From: an uncultured Lachnospiraceae bacterium
GTDB lineage: Bacteria; Bacillota; Clostridia; Lachnospirales; Lachnospiraceae
Assembly (NCBI GenBank): GCA_900542015.1
Contig: UQLY01000006.1
Location: 62,001-126,000, forward strand
Reading direction: 5' to 3'
DNA length: 64,000 bases
Made by a program: the position numbers and the translations under genes. Shown one piece after another: positions 1 through 9,086 of the stretch. Numbering within the stretch: position 1 is the first letter of the stretch; the number at the start of each line of letters is the position of its first letter. The notes under the pieces were generated by a model. That model was not told the origin of the DNA, ran no database searches, and saw only the letters and a program-made list of their open reading frames with translations.

Positions 1-1040
1 CCATTGATGCTTTCAGCAAAGAAGAAATGCAGGATTTTATCGAAGAAAAGCAGATTCCCTGCCCGACCTGCGGCAAGCATAATTTTACGGAGCTGCGTGA
101 ATTTAACCTGATGTTCAAGACCTTCCAGGGCGTAACCGAAGATGCGAAGAATACCGTATATTTAAGACCGGAAACGGCGCAGGGCATTTTCGTAAACTTC
201 AAAAACGTACAGAGGACTTCCCGTAAAAAGATTCCTTTCGGCATCGGACAGATCGGTAAATCCTTCCGAAACGAGATCACACCGGGCAACTTTACGTTCC
301 GCACCAGAGAGTTTGAACAGATGGAGCTGGAGTTTTTCTGTGAACCCGGCACCGATCTGGAATGGTTCCAGTATTGGAGACAATTTTGTATCGACTGGCT
401 GAAATCCCTTGGCATTAAGGACGACGAAATGCGCGCCAGGGACCATGCGCCCGAGGAATTGTGCTTCTATTCCAAGGGAACGACCGATATCGAATTTTTA
501 TTCCCCTTCGGCTGGGGCGAGCTTTGGGGCATTGCGGACAGAACCGATTATGACCTGACCCAGCACCAGAACACGTCCGGACAGGATATGAGTTATTTTG
601 ACGATACCAAGGGAGAAAAATACATTCCCTATGTCATTGAGCCTTCTTTGGGAGCGGACCGCGTGGTGCTCGCTTTCCTTTGCGCGGCTTACGACGAGGA
701 AGAAATCGGGGAGGGCGACGTGCGTACCGTGCTTCATTTCCATCCGGTTCTCGCACCGGTTAAGATCGGCGTGCTTCCTTTATCCAAGAAGTTGAACGAG
801 GGAGCCGAAAAGATTTTTGCGGAGCTCTCCAAAAAATATAACTGCGAATTTGACGACAGAGGCAATATCGGTAAGAGATACCGCCGTCAGGACGAGATCG
901 GCACGCCTTTCTGCGTGACTTACGATTTTGATTCCGAGACGGACGGCTGCGTGACGGTCCGCGACCGCGATACCATGGAGCAGGAAAGAGTGGCAATTGC
1001 CGATCTGGATGCGTATTTTGCGGATAAATTTACGTTCTAG
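1..1040 (+). CDS. glyS: Glycyl-tRNA synthetase, C-terminal part (5' end outside window)
   Basis: Class II single-chain glycyl-tRNA synthetase, which charges tRNA-Gly in the cytoplasm. The frame is open from the window edge (first full codon at base 3), so about the first quarter of the usual ~460 residues is missing. Motif 2 is visible as FRNEITPG followed by RTREFEQMELEFF, motif 3 as GADRVVLAFL, and the C-terminal anticodon-binding domain starts near PVKIGVLPLSK. The internal ATG at 27 is not the true start. This is the single-chain type, not the alpha2beta2 enzyme. Another aminoacyl-tRNA synthetase gene, alaS, lies downstream. Confidence 0.95.
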   Translation, partial: IDAFSKEEMQDFIEEKQIPCPTCGKHNFTELREFNLMFKTFQGVTEDAKNTVYLRPETAQGIFVNFKNVQRTSRKKIPFGIGQIGKSFRNEITPGNFTFRTREFEQMELEFFCEPGTDLEWFQYWRQFCIDWLKSLGIKDDEMRARDHAPEELCFYSKGTTDIEFLFPFGWGELWGIADRTDYDLTQHQNTSGQDMSYFDDTKGEKYIPYVIEPSLGADRVVLAFLCAAYDEEEIGEGDVRTVLHFHPVLAPVKIGVLPLSKKLNEGAEKIFAELSKKYNCEFDDRGNIGKRYRRQDEIGTPFCVTYDFDSETDGCVTVRDRDTMEQERVAIADLDAYFADKFTF

Positions 1041-1046
1041 GCAGTA

Positions 1047-1075
1047 TTGACAGGCGGTGGAACGGATAGAATAAA
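1047..1075 (+). promoter_or_regulatory. Possible promoter of the gtrA-like gene
   Basis: A perfect -35 TTGACA (1047-1052) is followed after 17 bases by AATAAA (1070-1075), a 4/6 match to the -10 consensus. It lies just after the glyS stop, ahead of the GtrA-family gene. The weak -10 makes this tentative. Confidence 0.35.
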
Positions 1076-1080
1076 GTGAT

Positions 1081-1113
1081 AAGGGGATATGTGGGAATCC
1101 GTGTATCCCCTTT
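1081..1113 (+). terminator. Stem-loop after glyS
   Basis: AAGGGGATA (1081-1089) pairs with TATCCCCTT (1104-1112). Only a short T run follows, so it may be a weak glyS terminator or a leader hairpin of the next gene. Confidence 0.4.
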
Positions 1114-1149
1114 CCCAATGGGCGAAGTGATAAAAGAAAAGGATACGAT

Positions 1150-1602
1150 ATGAAACAAAAATATGAGGCGTTTCTGGCGGGACTGCCGGAAGAGAAGAGG
1201 AAAAAAGCCGAGGCGTTTGTCCAGTTTGTAAAATTCGGCATCGTGGGAGCCTTTAATACCATATTATCCTATGTGATTGTCAACGTCATGTTTTATGTCT
1301 GGCATATCAATGAGCAGATCGGAAACCTGACGGCGTTTGTGATTACGGTATTTATTTCTTATATGGCGAACAGCAGGTTTGTTTTCCGGGAGACGGCAAA
1401 GGAGCAGTCCTTTCTGGCGGGATTGGTCAAGGTCTATGTTTCCTACTCCTTTACGGGGCTGTTTTTAACCGCCGTTCTTTTGTGGGTGGAGAGCGATCTT
1501 TTGCATATTCCTTTGTATATCGGGACTTTCGCCAACATTTTTATTACGATTCCGATCAATTTCGTATTGAATAAGTTTTGGGCTTATCGCAAGAAATCAT
1601 AA
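1150..1602 (+). CDS. GtrA family membrane protein
   Basis: 150-residue protein with a charged N-terminus (about residues 1-22) and four predicted membrane segments. It matches the GtrA family (GtrA/teichoic-acid or polysaccharide-linked small membrane proteins), with the typical opening QFVKFGIVGAFNT, an NSRFVF loop, and a C-terminal NFVLNKFWAYR. Family members are thought to move or help move polyprenyl-linked sugars across the membrane. No glycosyltransferase lies next to it, so the substrate is unknown. A promoter with consensus boxes starts only 6 bases after its stop and serves alaS. Confidence 0.8.
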   Translation: MKQKYEAFLAGLPEEKRKKAEAFVQFVKFGIVGAFNTILSYVIVNVMFYVWHINEQIGNLTAFVITVFISYMANSRFVFRETAKEQSFLAGLVKVYVSYSFTGLFLTAVLLWVESDLLHIPLYIGTFANIFITIPINFVLNKFWAYRKKS

Positions 1603-1607
1603 TTTTT

Positions 1608-1636
1608 TTGACAGATGGAGAAAAAAATTCTATAAT
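1608..1636 (+). promoter_or_regulatory. Consensus promoter of alaS
   Basis: Perfect sigma-A boxes: TTGACA at 1608-1613, a 17-base spacer, and TATAAT at 1631-1636. The gene start is 35 bases beyond the -10 box, with GGAGGA at 1658-1663. The promoter rules out the earlier in-frame start at 1578. No T-box leader fits in this short 5' region. Confidence 0.9.
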
Positions 1637-1670
1637 TTACGCGAGTATAAATAATTTGGAGGAAACATAC

Positions 1671-4310
1671 GTGAAAGCTTATGGAGTAAATGAACTGAGA
1701 AAAATGTTTTTGGAGTTCTTTGAAAGCAAGGGACATCTTGTAATGAAGAGTTTTTCTTTGGTGCCTCATAACGATAATTCGTTATTGCTGATCAACTCCG
1801 GCATGGCGCCGTTAAAACCATATTTTACAGGACAGGAGATTCCGCCCCGCAGGAGAGTGACGACCTGTCAGAAATGTATCCGTACCGGCGATATTGAAAA
1901 TATCGGGAAAACCGCGCGTCACGGTACTTTTTTTGAAATGCTGGGTAATTTCTCCTTCGGAGATTATTTTAAGCATGAAGCAATCGGCTGGACCTGGGAG
2001 TTTTTAACCGAGGTCGTGGGACTGGATAAGGAAAGATTATATCCTTCCGTATATGAAAATGACGATGAAGCCTTTGAAATCTGGGAAAAAGAGATCGGCG
2101 TGCCCAGGGAGAAGATTTTCCGTTTCGGAAAAGAGGACAACTTCTGGGAGCACGGTTCGGGTCCCTGCGGTCCCTGTTCGGAGGTTTATTACGACAGGGG
2201 AGAGAAGTATGGCTGCGGCAAAACCGGCTGTACCGTAGGCTGCGACTGCGACCGTTATATCGAAGTGTGGAACAACGTCTTTACCCAGTTTGATAACGAC
2301 GGTAAGGGCAATTATACGGAGCTGGAACAGAAAAATATCGATACCGGTATGGGGCTTGAGCGGCTTGCGGCGGTTGTACAGGATGTGGATTCCATTTTTG
2401 ACGTGGATACGATCCGCGCCCTGCGCGATAAAGTGTGCGAGCTTGCTGGCAAAGAATATAAGAAGGAATACAAGTGGGATGTTTCCATCCGTATCGTGAC
2501 GGATCATATCCGTTCCGCGACTTTTATGATTTCCGACGGCATTATGCCCACCAATGAAGGCAGAGGCTACGTGCTGCGCCGGATTATCCGCCGCGCAGCA
2601 AGACACGGTAAGCTTCTCGGCATCGAGGGCGCGTTCCTTGCAAAATTGAGCGAAACCGTTATCGAAGGCAGCAAGGACGGTTATCCCGAACTCGAGGAAA
2701 AGAAAGATTTTATTCTCAACGTGCTTTCCCAGGAGGAGAGCAAGTTTGCCAAGACCATTGATCAGGGACTTTCCATTTTGAGCGAGATGGAAGAGAAGAT
2801 GGAAAAAGAAGGCAAAAAGGAGCTTTCCGGCGACGACGCCTTCAAATTATACGACACTTACGGATTCCCGCTGGATCTGACGACGGAAATTCTGGAGGAA
2901 AAAGGATTTTGTGTAGACGAAAAGGGCTTTGAAGCCGCGATGGCGCAGCAGAAGGAAAAGGCGAGAAAGGCGCGTAAGGTAACGAACTATATGGGAGCCG
3001 ACGTGACCGTTTATGAGTCCATTGATCCGGGCATTACCTCGACCTTTGTAGGCTATGATAAACTGGTGCATGAATCAAAGATTACCGTGCTGACCACGGA
3101 AACGGAGCTGGTGGAAGCGCTGACGGACGGACAGGTCGGGACGATTATCGTGGAAGAAACGCCTTTCTATGCGACCATGGGCGGTCAGAATGCGGATACC
3201 GGCGTGATTACCGTTGACGGCGGAGAGTTTCGCGTCAGCGACACCGTAAAGCTGTTAGGCGGCAAGGTAGGACATATCGGTACGGTAACCAAAGGTATGT
3301 TTAAGGTAGGCGATACGGTTACCTTATCCGTAGACGCTGCAAACAGAGCCGATACCTGTAAAAACCACAGCGCGACCCATTTGCTGCAGAAGGCGCTTCG
3401 TACCGTATTGGGCAGCCATGTTGAACAGGCAGGATCTTATGTGGACGGCGAGAGACTGCGTTTTGACTTTTCCCATTTCTCCGCGATGACGCCGGAGGAA
3501 CTGGAAAAGGTAGAGGCGATCGTCAATGAGAAGATCGCTGAAAACCTGTCGGTGGACACGCAGGTTATGACCATGGAGGAAGCGAAAAAGACCGGCGCCA
3601 TGGCGTTGTTTGGCGAAAAATACGGCGAGACGGTCCGCGTCGTTATGATGGGAGACTTTTCCAAGGAATTTTGCGGCGGTACCCATGTGAAGAATACGGG
3701 AGCCATCGGCGCGTTTAAGATTCTTTCGGAATCAGGCGTTGCGGCAGGCGTCAGACGTATTGAGGCGCTGACAGGCAACGGCGTGATGAAGTATTATAAA
3801 GAAATGGAAGCAAAGGTGCAGGAGGCTGCAAAGGTATTGAAGGCGAGCCCCGCGAACCTGGTTGAAAAGGCAGAGCATCTGATGGCGGAAAACAAAGCGC
3901 TCCACAGCGAATTGGAATCCATGAAATCCAAGGCGGCAAAAGACGCGCTGGGAGACGTTATGGACCAGGTAACGGAAGTAAAAGGCGTTAAGCTCCTTGC
4001 CGCAAAGGTAAGCGGCGTGGATATGAACGGTCTGCGCGATCTGGGAGACCAGTTAAAAGAAAAGCTGGGCGAGGGCGTGGTCGTACTTGCTTCCGATACG
4101 GACGGCAAGGTAAATCTCATAGCGATGGCGACGGAGGGCGCAATGCAAAAAGGCGCTCATGCGGGCAATCTGATCAAAGGAATCGCAGCGCTTGTAGGCG
4201 GCGGCGGTGGCGGACGCCCCAATATGGCGCAGGCGGGAGGTAAGAATCCTGCAGGGATTTCGTCGGCTATTGTCGAGGCAAAGAACGTTTTAGAGGGACA
4301 AATTCAATAA
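1671..4310 (+). CDS. alaS: Alanyl-tRNA synthetase
   Basis: 879-residue class II enzyme that charges tRNA-Ala and clears mis-acylated Ser/Gly. The catalytic domain starts at once (LRKMFLEFFESKGH; TFFEMLGNFSFGDYF). The editing domain has the zinc/active-site pair HSATH and CGGTH, and the C-terminal DHHA1 domain ends with a glycine run and RPNMAQAGG. A GTG start at 1671 was chosen because GGAGGA sits 7 bases upstream and the promoter boxes lie between here and the earlier start. The length is normal for the family. The gene stands alone between its own promoter and the rpsU promoter. Confidence 0.97.
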   Translation: MKAYGVNELRKMFLEFFESKGHLVMKSFSLVPHNDNSLLLINSGMAPLKPYFTGQEIPPRRRVTTCQKCIRTGDIENIGKTARHGTFFEMLGNFSFGDYFKHEAIGWTWEFLTEVVGLDKERLYPSVYENDDEAFEIWEKEIGVPREKIFRFGKEDNFWEHGSGPCGPCSEVYYDRGEKYGCGKTGCTVGCDCDRYIEVWNNVFTQFDNDGKGNYTELEQKNIDTGMGLERLAAVVQDVDSIFDVDTIRALRDKVCELAGKEYKKEYKWDVSIRIVTDHIRSATFMISDGIMPTNEGRGYVLRRIIRRAARHGKLLGIEGAFLAKLSETVIEGSKDGYPELEEKKDFILNVLSQEESKFAKTIDQGLSILSEMEEKMEKEGKKELSGDDAFKLYDTYGFPLDLTTEILEEKGFCVDEKGFEAAMAQQKEKARKARKVTNYMGADVTVYESIDPGITSTFVGYDKLVHESKITVLTTETELVEALTDGQVGTIIVEETPFYATMGGQNADTGVITVDGGEFRVSDTVKLLGGKVGHIGTVTKGMFKVGDTVTLSVDAANRADTCKNHSATHLLQKALRTVLGSHVEQAGSYVDGERLRFDFSHFSAMTPEELEKVEAIVNEKIAENLSVDTQVMTMEEAKKTGAMALFGEKYGETVRVVMMGDFSKEFCGGTHVKNTGAIGAFKILSESGVAAGVRRIEALTGNGVMKYYKEMEAKVQEAAKVLKASPANLVEKAEHLMAENKALHSELESMKSKAAKDALGDVMDQVTEVKGVKLLAAKVSGVDMNGLRDLGDQLKEKLGEGVVVLASDTDGKVNLIAMATEGAMQKGAHAGNLIKGIAALVGGGGGGRPNMAQAGGKNPAGISSAIVEAKNVLEGQIQ

Positions 4311-4316
4311 AAACAG

Positions 4317-4344
4317 TTGACGGATACGATTTTTGTGCTATAAT
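4317..4344 (+). promoter_or_regulatory. Promoter of rpsU
   Basis: TTGACG (4317-4322), a 16-base spacer, and TATAAT (4339-4344), right after the alaS stop and about 85 bases ahead of rpsU. Confidence 0.75.
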
Positions 4345-4429
4345 TCTAGTTGTGCATATGTGAATATGTATAATAATTACCCAACAGTCGTGATACTTGA
4401 AGGGACTGAAGGGAGGTCAGGTGTGATTT

Positions 4430-4606
4430 ATGTCAAATGTAATCGTAAAAGAGAACGAGACTTTAGACAGCGCTTTACGCCGTTTTAAAAGAAGCTGTGC
4501 AAAAGCCGGTATTCAGCAGGAGATTCGTAAAAGAGAGCATTACGAAAAACCCAGCGTAAAACGTAAGAAAAAATCTGAAGCGGCAAGAAAACGTAAATAT
4601 AACTAA
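4430..4606 (+). CDS. rpsU: 30S ribosomal protein S21 (bS21)
   Basis: 58-residue, very basic protein beginning MSNVIVKENETLDSALRRFK and ending in a Lys/Arg-rich tail. It binds the small ribosomal subunit near the anti-Shine-Dalgarno region of 16S rRNA. It has its own promoter upstream and a strong terminator immediately downstream, so it is a single-gene transcript. GGGAGG at 4411-4416 is 13 bases from the ATG, which is longer than usual, but no other start fits. Confidence 0.95.
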   Translation: MSNVIVKENETLDSALRRFKRSCAKAGIQQEIRKREHYEKPSVKRKKKSEAARKRKYN

Positions 4607-4611
4607 TCAGG

Positions 4612-4642
4612 ATTCCCCGGCGCAATGTCGGGGAATTTTTTT
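4612..4642 (+). terminator. Intrinsic terminator of rpsU
   Basis: ATTCCCCG (4612-4619) pairs perfectly with CGGGGAAT (4629-4636), followed by a run of seven T. Confidence 0.92.
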
Positions 4643-4705
4643 GCAGTACGGCATAGATTGGATAAAGAAAGGCTGCAAGGGCAGCAGGGGCACGGAGGAA
4701 TGTGT

Positions 4706-5299
4706 ATGTGGATGAAGGAAATCTTTGGAACGGAACTGATCTATCTGGTGGAATGTTTTATTTTATACAGTCTGATCGGCTGGGTGGTGGAATCGCTATA
4801 TATGTCTTTCTGTAACCGCAAGTGGACGAACAGGGGCTTTGTGTTCGGTCCCTTCTGCCCGATTTACGGATTCGGCGGCGTTGTGGGCAATATGCTGATG
4901 AAGCCCTTAAGCGGGCATCTGGTGTGCCTCTACCTTGCGGGGGCGATTGTCGCCACCGTATTTGAATATCTCGTAGGCGTGCTGATGCAGAAGACGCTGC
5001 ATGAGGTATGGTGGGATTATCATGAGAAGCCCTTTAATTATAAAGGGATCATTTGTCTGGAAAGCACGATCGCCTGGGGCTTTTACGCCATTATCATTGT
5101 GAAGTTTTTAAACGGACGCATGATGCGCTTGGTCAGCAGGGTCCCTTTTACCGTGGGAAGAAGGCTTTGCATGATTGTCATAGTATACTATTTTCTGGAT
5201 TTTTCCTACCATTTTCTGGAGGCGACAGGATATGATATGAAGGCGCAGAAGGAACGGGTAAAGGAAGCGTACCGCAACTTCCGCGAAAGGTGGAGCTGA
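4706..5299 (+). CDS. CmpB-like putative ABC-transporter type IV membrane protein
   Basis: About 197 residues with five or so membrane segments. It carries the hallmark NRGFVFGPFCPIYGFG, which marks the family annotated as putative ABC-transporter permease (CmpB type, PF06541). No ATPase gene is adjacent and the biochemical role of this family is not established. The start at ATG 4706 is 7 bases after GGAGG (4694-4698); the reading frame also opens earlier, but that region overlaps the rpsU terminator. The C-terminus is a charged, cytoplasmic-looking helix. Confidence 0.72.
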   Translation: MWMKEIFGTELIYLVECFILYSLIGWVVESLYMSFCNRKWTNRGFVFGPFCPIYGFGGVVGNMLMKPLSGHLVCLYLAGAIVATVFEYLVGVLMQKTLHEVWWDYHEKPFNYKGIICLESTIAWGFYAIIIVKFLNGRMMRLVSRVPFTVGRRLCMIVIVYYFLDFSYHFLEATGYDMKAQKERVKEAYRNFRERWS

Positions 5300-5412
5300 C
5301 AAAGCCGGGAAAAGGGCGGCGGAGGAGAAATCGCGTTTCTTTTTGCGGCAACAGGCATAATTTGACCGGACTTTTATTATGATAGTAGTAATAAAAGTAA
5401 GATGGTTTCAGC

Positions 5413-6708
5413 ATGAAAAAATTGATAATGATGTTTTTAAGCTTCCAGATTTGCTTTGTGCTGCTTGTTATGCCGGTTCGCGGCGCCGTACTGCCCGCCG
5501 AAGCGACCGGGCAGGAACAAAACGAACCGGAGCAGACCGGATCGGAAGGGACAGAGCAGACCGGATCGGAAGGGATGGAGCAGACCGGCTCGGAAGGGAC
5601 GGACCAGACGGCGCAGAACAACCCGGCGATCGATATTGCGGCTCCCTCCGCCATTTTGATGGAAGCGTCCACGGGAACGGTTATTTATGAAAAAAATCCG
5701 GATCAACCGCTAAAGCCCGCAAGCATTACGAAGATCATGACGCTGCTTCTGACCTTTGAGGCTTTGGAAAAAGGGCAGATTCATATGGAGGATCAGGTTA
5801 CCACCAGCGCCTATGCAAAATCCATGGGAGGCTCCCAGGTGTTTTTGGAGGAGGGCGAGATCCAGACGGTGGATACCCTGATTAAGTGTATTGCGGTGGC
5901 GAGCGGAAATGATGCCGCAGTTGCGATGGCGGAGCATATTGCGGGCAGCGAAGAGGCTTTTGTGCAGATGATGAACGAAGAGGCTGCAAGGCTCAATATG
6001 ACCGCGACGCATTTTGAGGATTGCTGCGGACTGACCGATTCGGATACCCACATTACCAGCGCAAGGGATGTGGCGGTTATGTCCAGAGAACTGATTACCC
6101 GGTATCCGCAGATTTACGACTATACCAAAATATGGATGGAAGATATTACGCACACGACGGAAAAGGGAAGCACGCCTTTTACGCTGACCAGCACCAACAA
6201 ACTGTTGAAGCAATATCCTTATGCGACGGGACTGAAAACGGGATCGACCAGCTCTGCAAAATATTGCCTTTCCGCAACCGCAAATAAGGACGGGATCGAT
6301 CTGATTGCGGTGGTAATGGCGGCGCCGGATTATAAGGTGCGTTTTGAGGACGCGGTAAAGCTGCTGCAGTACGGCTATTCCGTCAGCCAGATTTATAAAG
6401 ACCCCCATCAGGACGATCTGACGCCCGCAAAGGTAACGGGCGGCGTGGAGGAAGAGGTCGGACTGGTCTATGAAACGCCGTTTACCTATCTGGATGTTTC
6501 GGGAAGGGATCTTAGTCAGATTACAAAGGAAATTCGGCTAAAGGAAGAGCATCAGGCACCCATAACGGCGGGAGACGTGGCGGGCGAGGCGATTTACTTT
6601 CTGGACGGAAATAAAATCGGCAGCGTCAATGTGCTTTACGGCGGGGATGTCAGAGAGGCGAAATACATAGACTATCTGAAAATGATTTGGAGAATTTATC
6701 TGATCTGA
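5413..6708 (+). CDS. D-alanyl-D-alanine carboxypeptidase (peptidase S11), with acidic repeat linker
   Basis: 431 residues. It has a signal peptide (residues 1-25), then a low-complexity linker with three 8-residue repeats of the type EQTGSEGT, then a DacF-type catalytic domain. The active-site motifs are SITK (near residue 103), SGN and KTG, and a PBP5-like C-terminal beta domain follows. The enzyme trims the last D-Ala of peptidoglycan stem peptides outside the membrane. A close functional relative lies at 9087, on the other side of scpAB. The upstream ribosome binding site is weak. The repeat linker is unusual and may act as a flexible spacer. Confidence 0.92.
   Translation: MKKLIMMFLSFQICFVLLVMPVRGAVLPAEATGQEQNEPEQTGSEGTEQTGSEGMEQTGSEGTDQTAQNNPAIDIAAPSAILMEASTGTVIYEKNPDQPLKPASITKIMTLLLTFEALEKGQIHMEDQVTTSAYAKSMGGSQVFLEEGEIQTVDTLIKCIAVASGNDAAVAMAEHIAGSEEAFVQMMNEEAARLNMTATHFEDCCGLTDSDTHITSARDVAVMSRELITRYPQIYDYTKIWMEDITHTTEKGSTPFTLTSTNKLLKQYPYATGLKTGSTSSAKYCLSATANKDGIDLIAVVMAAPDYKVRFEDAVKLLQYGYSVSQIYKDPHQDDLTPAKVTGGVEEEVGLVYETPFTYLDVSGRDLSQITKEIRLKEEHQAPITAGDVAGEAIYFLDGNKIGSVNVLYGGDVREAKYIDYLKMIWRIYLI
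5530..5601 (+). repeat. 24-bp coding tandem repeat, three units
   Basis: Three consecutive 24-base units encode EQTGSEG(T/M) in the carboxypeptidase linker. Only a few positions differ, which points to recent slippage or expansion. Confidence 0.85.
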
Positions 6709-6751
6709 CCGGAGTGCTGAACGGGGATCGGATGAAAAACGGGTATAAGAT

Positions 6752-7624
6752 ATGAAATTGTTGCTGTTTTTGATCATACTGATCTGCATGGTTGCCGGGA
6801 TTGTCGTTTGCGACGTCCACCGTTTTGTTGTCAGAAGCTATACCTTTACGGGTAAAAAACTGAAGAAAGGCTGCCGCTTTGTGCTGCTGTCGGACCTGCA
6901 CGGCAAAAGCTTCGGCGAAGGCAACGAGCGCCTGCTTCGGAAAATAGACGAACTGAATCCGGACGGTATTCTTATTGCCGGAGATATGATCACGGCAAAG
7001 CCGGGAAAAAATTTTGACGAAACCGTAACCTTTATCCGGACGCTTGCGGACCGGTATCCGGTCTATTACGGAAGCGGAAATCACGAATACCGCATGGGCA
7101 TTTATCCGGAAAAATACGGGGATATGTCGGAAAGGTTTGAGCGGGCGATCAAGCATCCGAATATCTTCCGCCTGAGAAATGAAAAGTATTTTCTGCCCCG
7201 GGAAAATATTGTGATCTGCGGGCTGGAAATCGACCGCGAATATTATAAAAAATTCCGGGCGCCGGAAATGACGGAAAGCTATCTGGAGCAAAAACTGGGA
7301 AAGCCGGAAAAAGAGCGATATACGATGTTAATTGCCCACAATCCGGCGTATTTTCCCGTTTATGCCGGGTACGGTCCCGATCTGGTGCTTTCGGGACACG
7401 TCCACGGAGGCATTGCAAGGCTGCCCCTGCTTGGCGGGGTCATTTCTCCGAGCCTTTGCCTGTTTCCCAAATATGACGGCGGCATTTTCAGGCAGGGACA
7501 TACGACCATGGTCCTTGGCAGAGGGCTGGGAACCCATACGCTGCCCGTGCGCTTTTTCAATCCCGGGGAACTGATTGAGATTGTCCTGCAGCCGGAGAAC
7601 GGGCAAAGTCCTACGGAAATATAG
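6752..7624 (+). CDS. Membrane-anchored metallophosphoesterase (YaeI/YkuE type)
   Basis: 290 residues: an N-terminal membrane anchor (residues 1-21), then a calcineurin-like phosphoesterase domain. The metal-binding motifs are all present: LSDLHG, AGDM, GNHEYR, IAHNP and GHVHGG. Relatives act on lipid-linked or nucleotide phosphates; the YaeI/LpxG-like subset hydrolyses pyrophosphate bonds at the membrane. The gene follows the carboxypeptidase by 43 bases and may be co-transcribed with it. The exact substrate cannot be read from the sequence. Confidence 0.85.
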   Translation: MKLLLFLIILICMVAGIVVCDVHRFVVRSYTFTGKKLKKGCRFVLLSDLHGKSFGEGNERLLRKIDELNPDGILIAGDMITAKPGKNFDETVTFIRTLADRYPVYYGSGNHEYRMGIYPEKYGDMSERFERAIKHPNIFRLRNEKYFLPRENIVICGLEIDREYYKKFRAPEMTESYLEQKLGKPEKERYTMLIAHNPAYFPVYAGYGPDLVLSGHVHGGIARLPLLGGVISPSLCLFPKYDGGIFRQGHTTMVLGRGLGTHTLPVRFFNPGELIEIVLQPENGQSPTEI

Positions 7625-7656
7625 GACGGAATCACAAAACAATATCTAGTACCCTC

Positions 7657-7685
7657 TTGCAATCAGACCCAAGATGTAGTATGAT
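7657..7685 (+). promoter_or_regulatory. Promoter of scpAB
   Basis: TTGCAA (7657-7662), 17 bases, TATGAT (7680-7685). An 8-base inverted repeat, ACCCTCTT (7651-7658) and AAGAGGGT (7705-7712), brackets the promoter and the ribosome binding site. Confidence 0.7.
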
Positions 7686-7717
7686 GGACTGGCACGAAAA
7701 AAGTAAGAGGGTTTGTT

Positions 7718-8467
7718 ATGTCATTAGAGGTAAAATTACAGGTATTTGAAGGTCCGCTGGATCTGCTCTTGTATCTGATTGAAAAAAATAAAGTGGATAT
7801 TTATGATATTCCCATTGTGGATATTACCGAACAGTATCTGGACTATATCAGGCAGATGCGCCGGGAAGATATGAACGTCATGAGCGAATTTCTGGTTATG
7901 GCGGCGACTCTGATTGACATTAAGTGCAGAATGCTTCTGCCAAAGGAAGTCAATGAGGACGGAGAAGAGGAAGATCCCAGGGCGGAGCTTGTGGAAAAAC
8001 TTCTGGAATATAAAATGTACAAGTATATGTCCTATGAATTGAAGGACAGGCAGTTAGATGCGGACAAGATCTGGTTTAAACAAAAAACGATGCCCAAGGA
8101 GGTCACGGAATATACGCCTCCCGTGGATTACGAGCAATTGATCGGAGGAGTCAATCTCGCGGGGCTCAGGGAAATTTTTGATTCCGTCATGAAGCGCCGG
8201 GAGGACAAGATCGATCCGATCCGCGCCAATTTCGGCAAGATTGAAAAAGACGAAGTGGATATGGACGCCAAGTTTGTCTATGTGGAGGACTATATTTATA
8301 CAAAGAAGCGGTGCAGCTTCCGCAATCTTTTGGAAAAACAGCACTCCAAAATGGAAGTGATCGTAACCTTTATGGTCATTCTGGAGCTGATGAAGGTGGG
8401 AAAAATCCTGATCGAACAGGAGACCGCGTTCGGAGATATTTATATTACCTCAAAGGAGGCGGCATAG
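7718..8467 (+). CDS. scpA: Segregation and condensation protein A
   Basis: 249-residue kleisin that links the heads of the SMC dimer in bacterial condensin. The N-terminal helical domain shows the typical FEGPLDLLLYLIEKNKVDIYDIPI-like opening, an acidic middle follows, and a winged-helix C-terminus ends the protein. It is followed immediately by scpB: the scpA stop codon touches the scpB start. SMC itself is not in the window. The gene has its own promoter. Confidence 0.95.
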   Translation: MSLEVKLQVFEGPLDLLLYLIEKNKVDIYDIPIVDITEQYLDYIRQMRREDMNVMSEFLVMAATLIDIKCRMLLPKEVNEDGEEEDPRAELVEKLLEYKMYKYMSYELKDRQLDADKIWFKQKTMPKEVTEYTPPVDYEQLIGGVNLAGLREIFDSVMKRREDKIDPIRANFGKIEKDEVDMDAKFVYVEDYIYTKKRCSFRNLLEKQHSKMEVIVTFMVILELMKVGKILIEQETAFGDIYITSKEAA

Positions 8468-9040
8468 TTGGAAAAAGAAAAAATGAAGGCTGTCCTGGAA
8501 GCCGTTTTGTTTACCATGGGAGAGTCCGTGGATATTGCCAGGCTTTCCCAGGTCCTGGAGGCGCCTGCAAAAGAGGTAAAAGCGCTTTTGGAGGAAATGA
8601 AGACGGAGTATGATCAGGATGAGGCAGGAGGCGTTACCCTGATGGAGTTAGACGGAGCTTATCAGATGTGCACCAAGCCGGACATGTATGAATGGCTGAT
8701 TAAAATCGCCGCTTCGCCGAGAAAATATACGCTGACGGACTCCCTGTTAGAGACGTTATCCATTATCGCTTATAAGCAGCCGGTAACGAAAATAGAAATC
8801 GAAAAAATCCGCGGCGTAAGCTGCGATCATGCGGTGAACAGGCTGTTGGACTTTGATCTGATCATGGAGGTCGGGCGTCTGGACGCGCCGGGAAGACCCC
8901 TGCTGTTCGGGACGACGGAACAGTTTTTAAGAAGCTTTGGCGTTACCAGTTTGGAGGAGCTGCCAAAGATGAATACGGACCGGCTCGAAGAGTTCCGGGA
9001 ACAGGCGGAAAAAGAGGTACAACTTAAACTGGATATTTAA
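8468..9040 (+). CDS. scpB: Segregation and condensation protein B
   Basis: 190 residues, two winged-helix domains; the second contains SIIAYKQPVTKIEIEKIRG. It binds ScpA and stabilises the condensin complex. The chosen start is TTG at 8468, directly after the scpA stop, because AAGGAGG (8453-8459) lies 8 bases upstream inside scpA. An ATG at 8483 is the alternative. The tight coupling with scpA is the usual arrangement. Confidence 0.95.
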   Translation: MEKEKMKAVLEAVLFTMGESVDIARLSQVLEAPAKEVKALLEEMKTEYDQDEAGGVTLMELDGAYQMCTKPDMYEWLIKIAASPRKYTLTDSLLETLSIIAYKQPVTKIEIEKIRGVSCDHAVNRLLDFDLIMEVGRLDAPGRPLLFGTTEQFLRSFGVTSLEELPKMNTDRLEEFREQAEKEVQLKLDI

Positions 9041-9086
9041 GAACCCGCGCGAATATACTGTTAAAAAGCGATGCGGGGAAAAGCAT

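Noticed and set aside
1608..1670. T-box leader for alaS
   Set aside because: Only about 30 bases lie between the -10 box and the start codon, too few for a T-box.
5178..5672. Reverse frame with PSDPVCS repeats
   Set aside because: Antisense of the EQTGSEG coding repeats.
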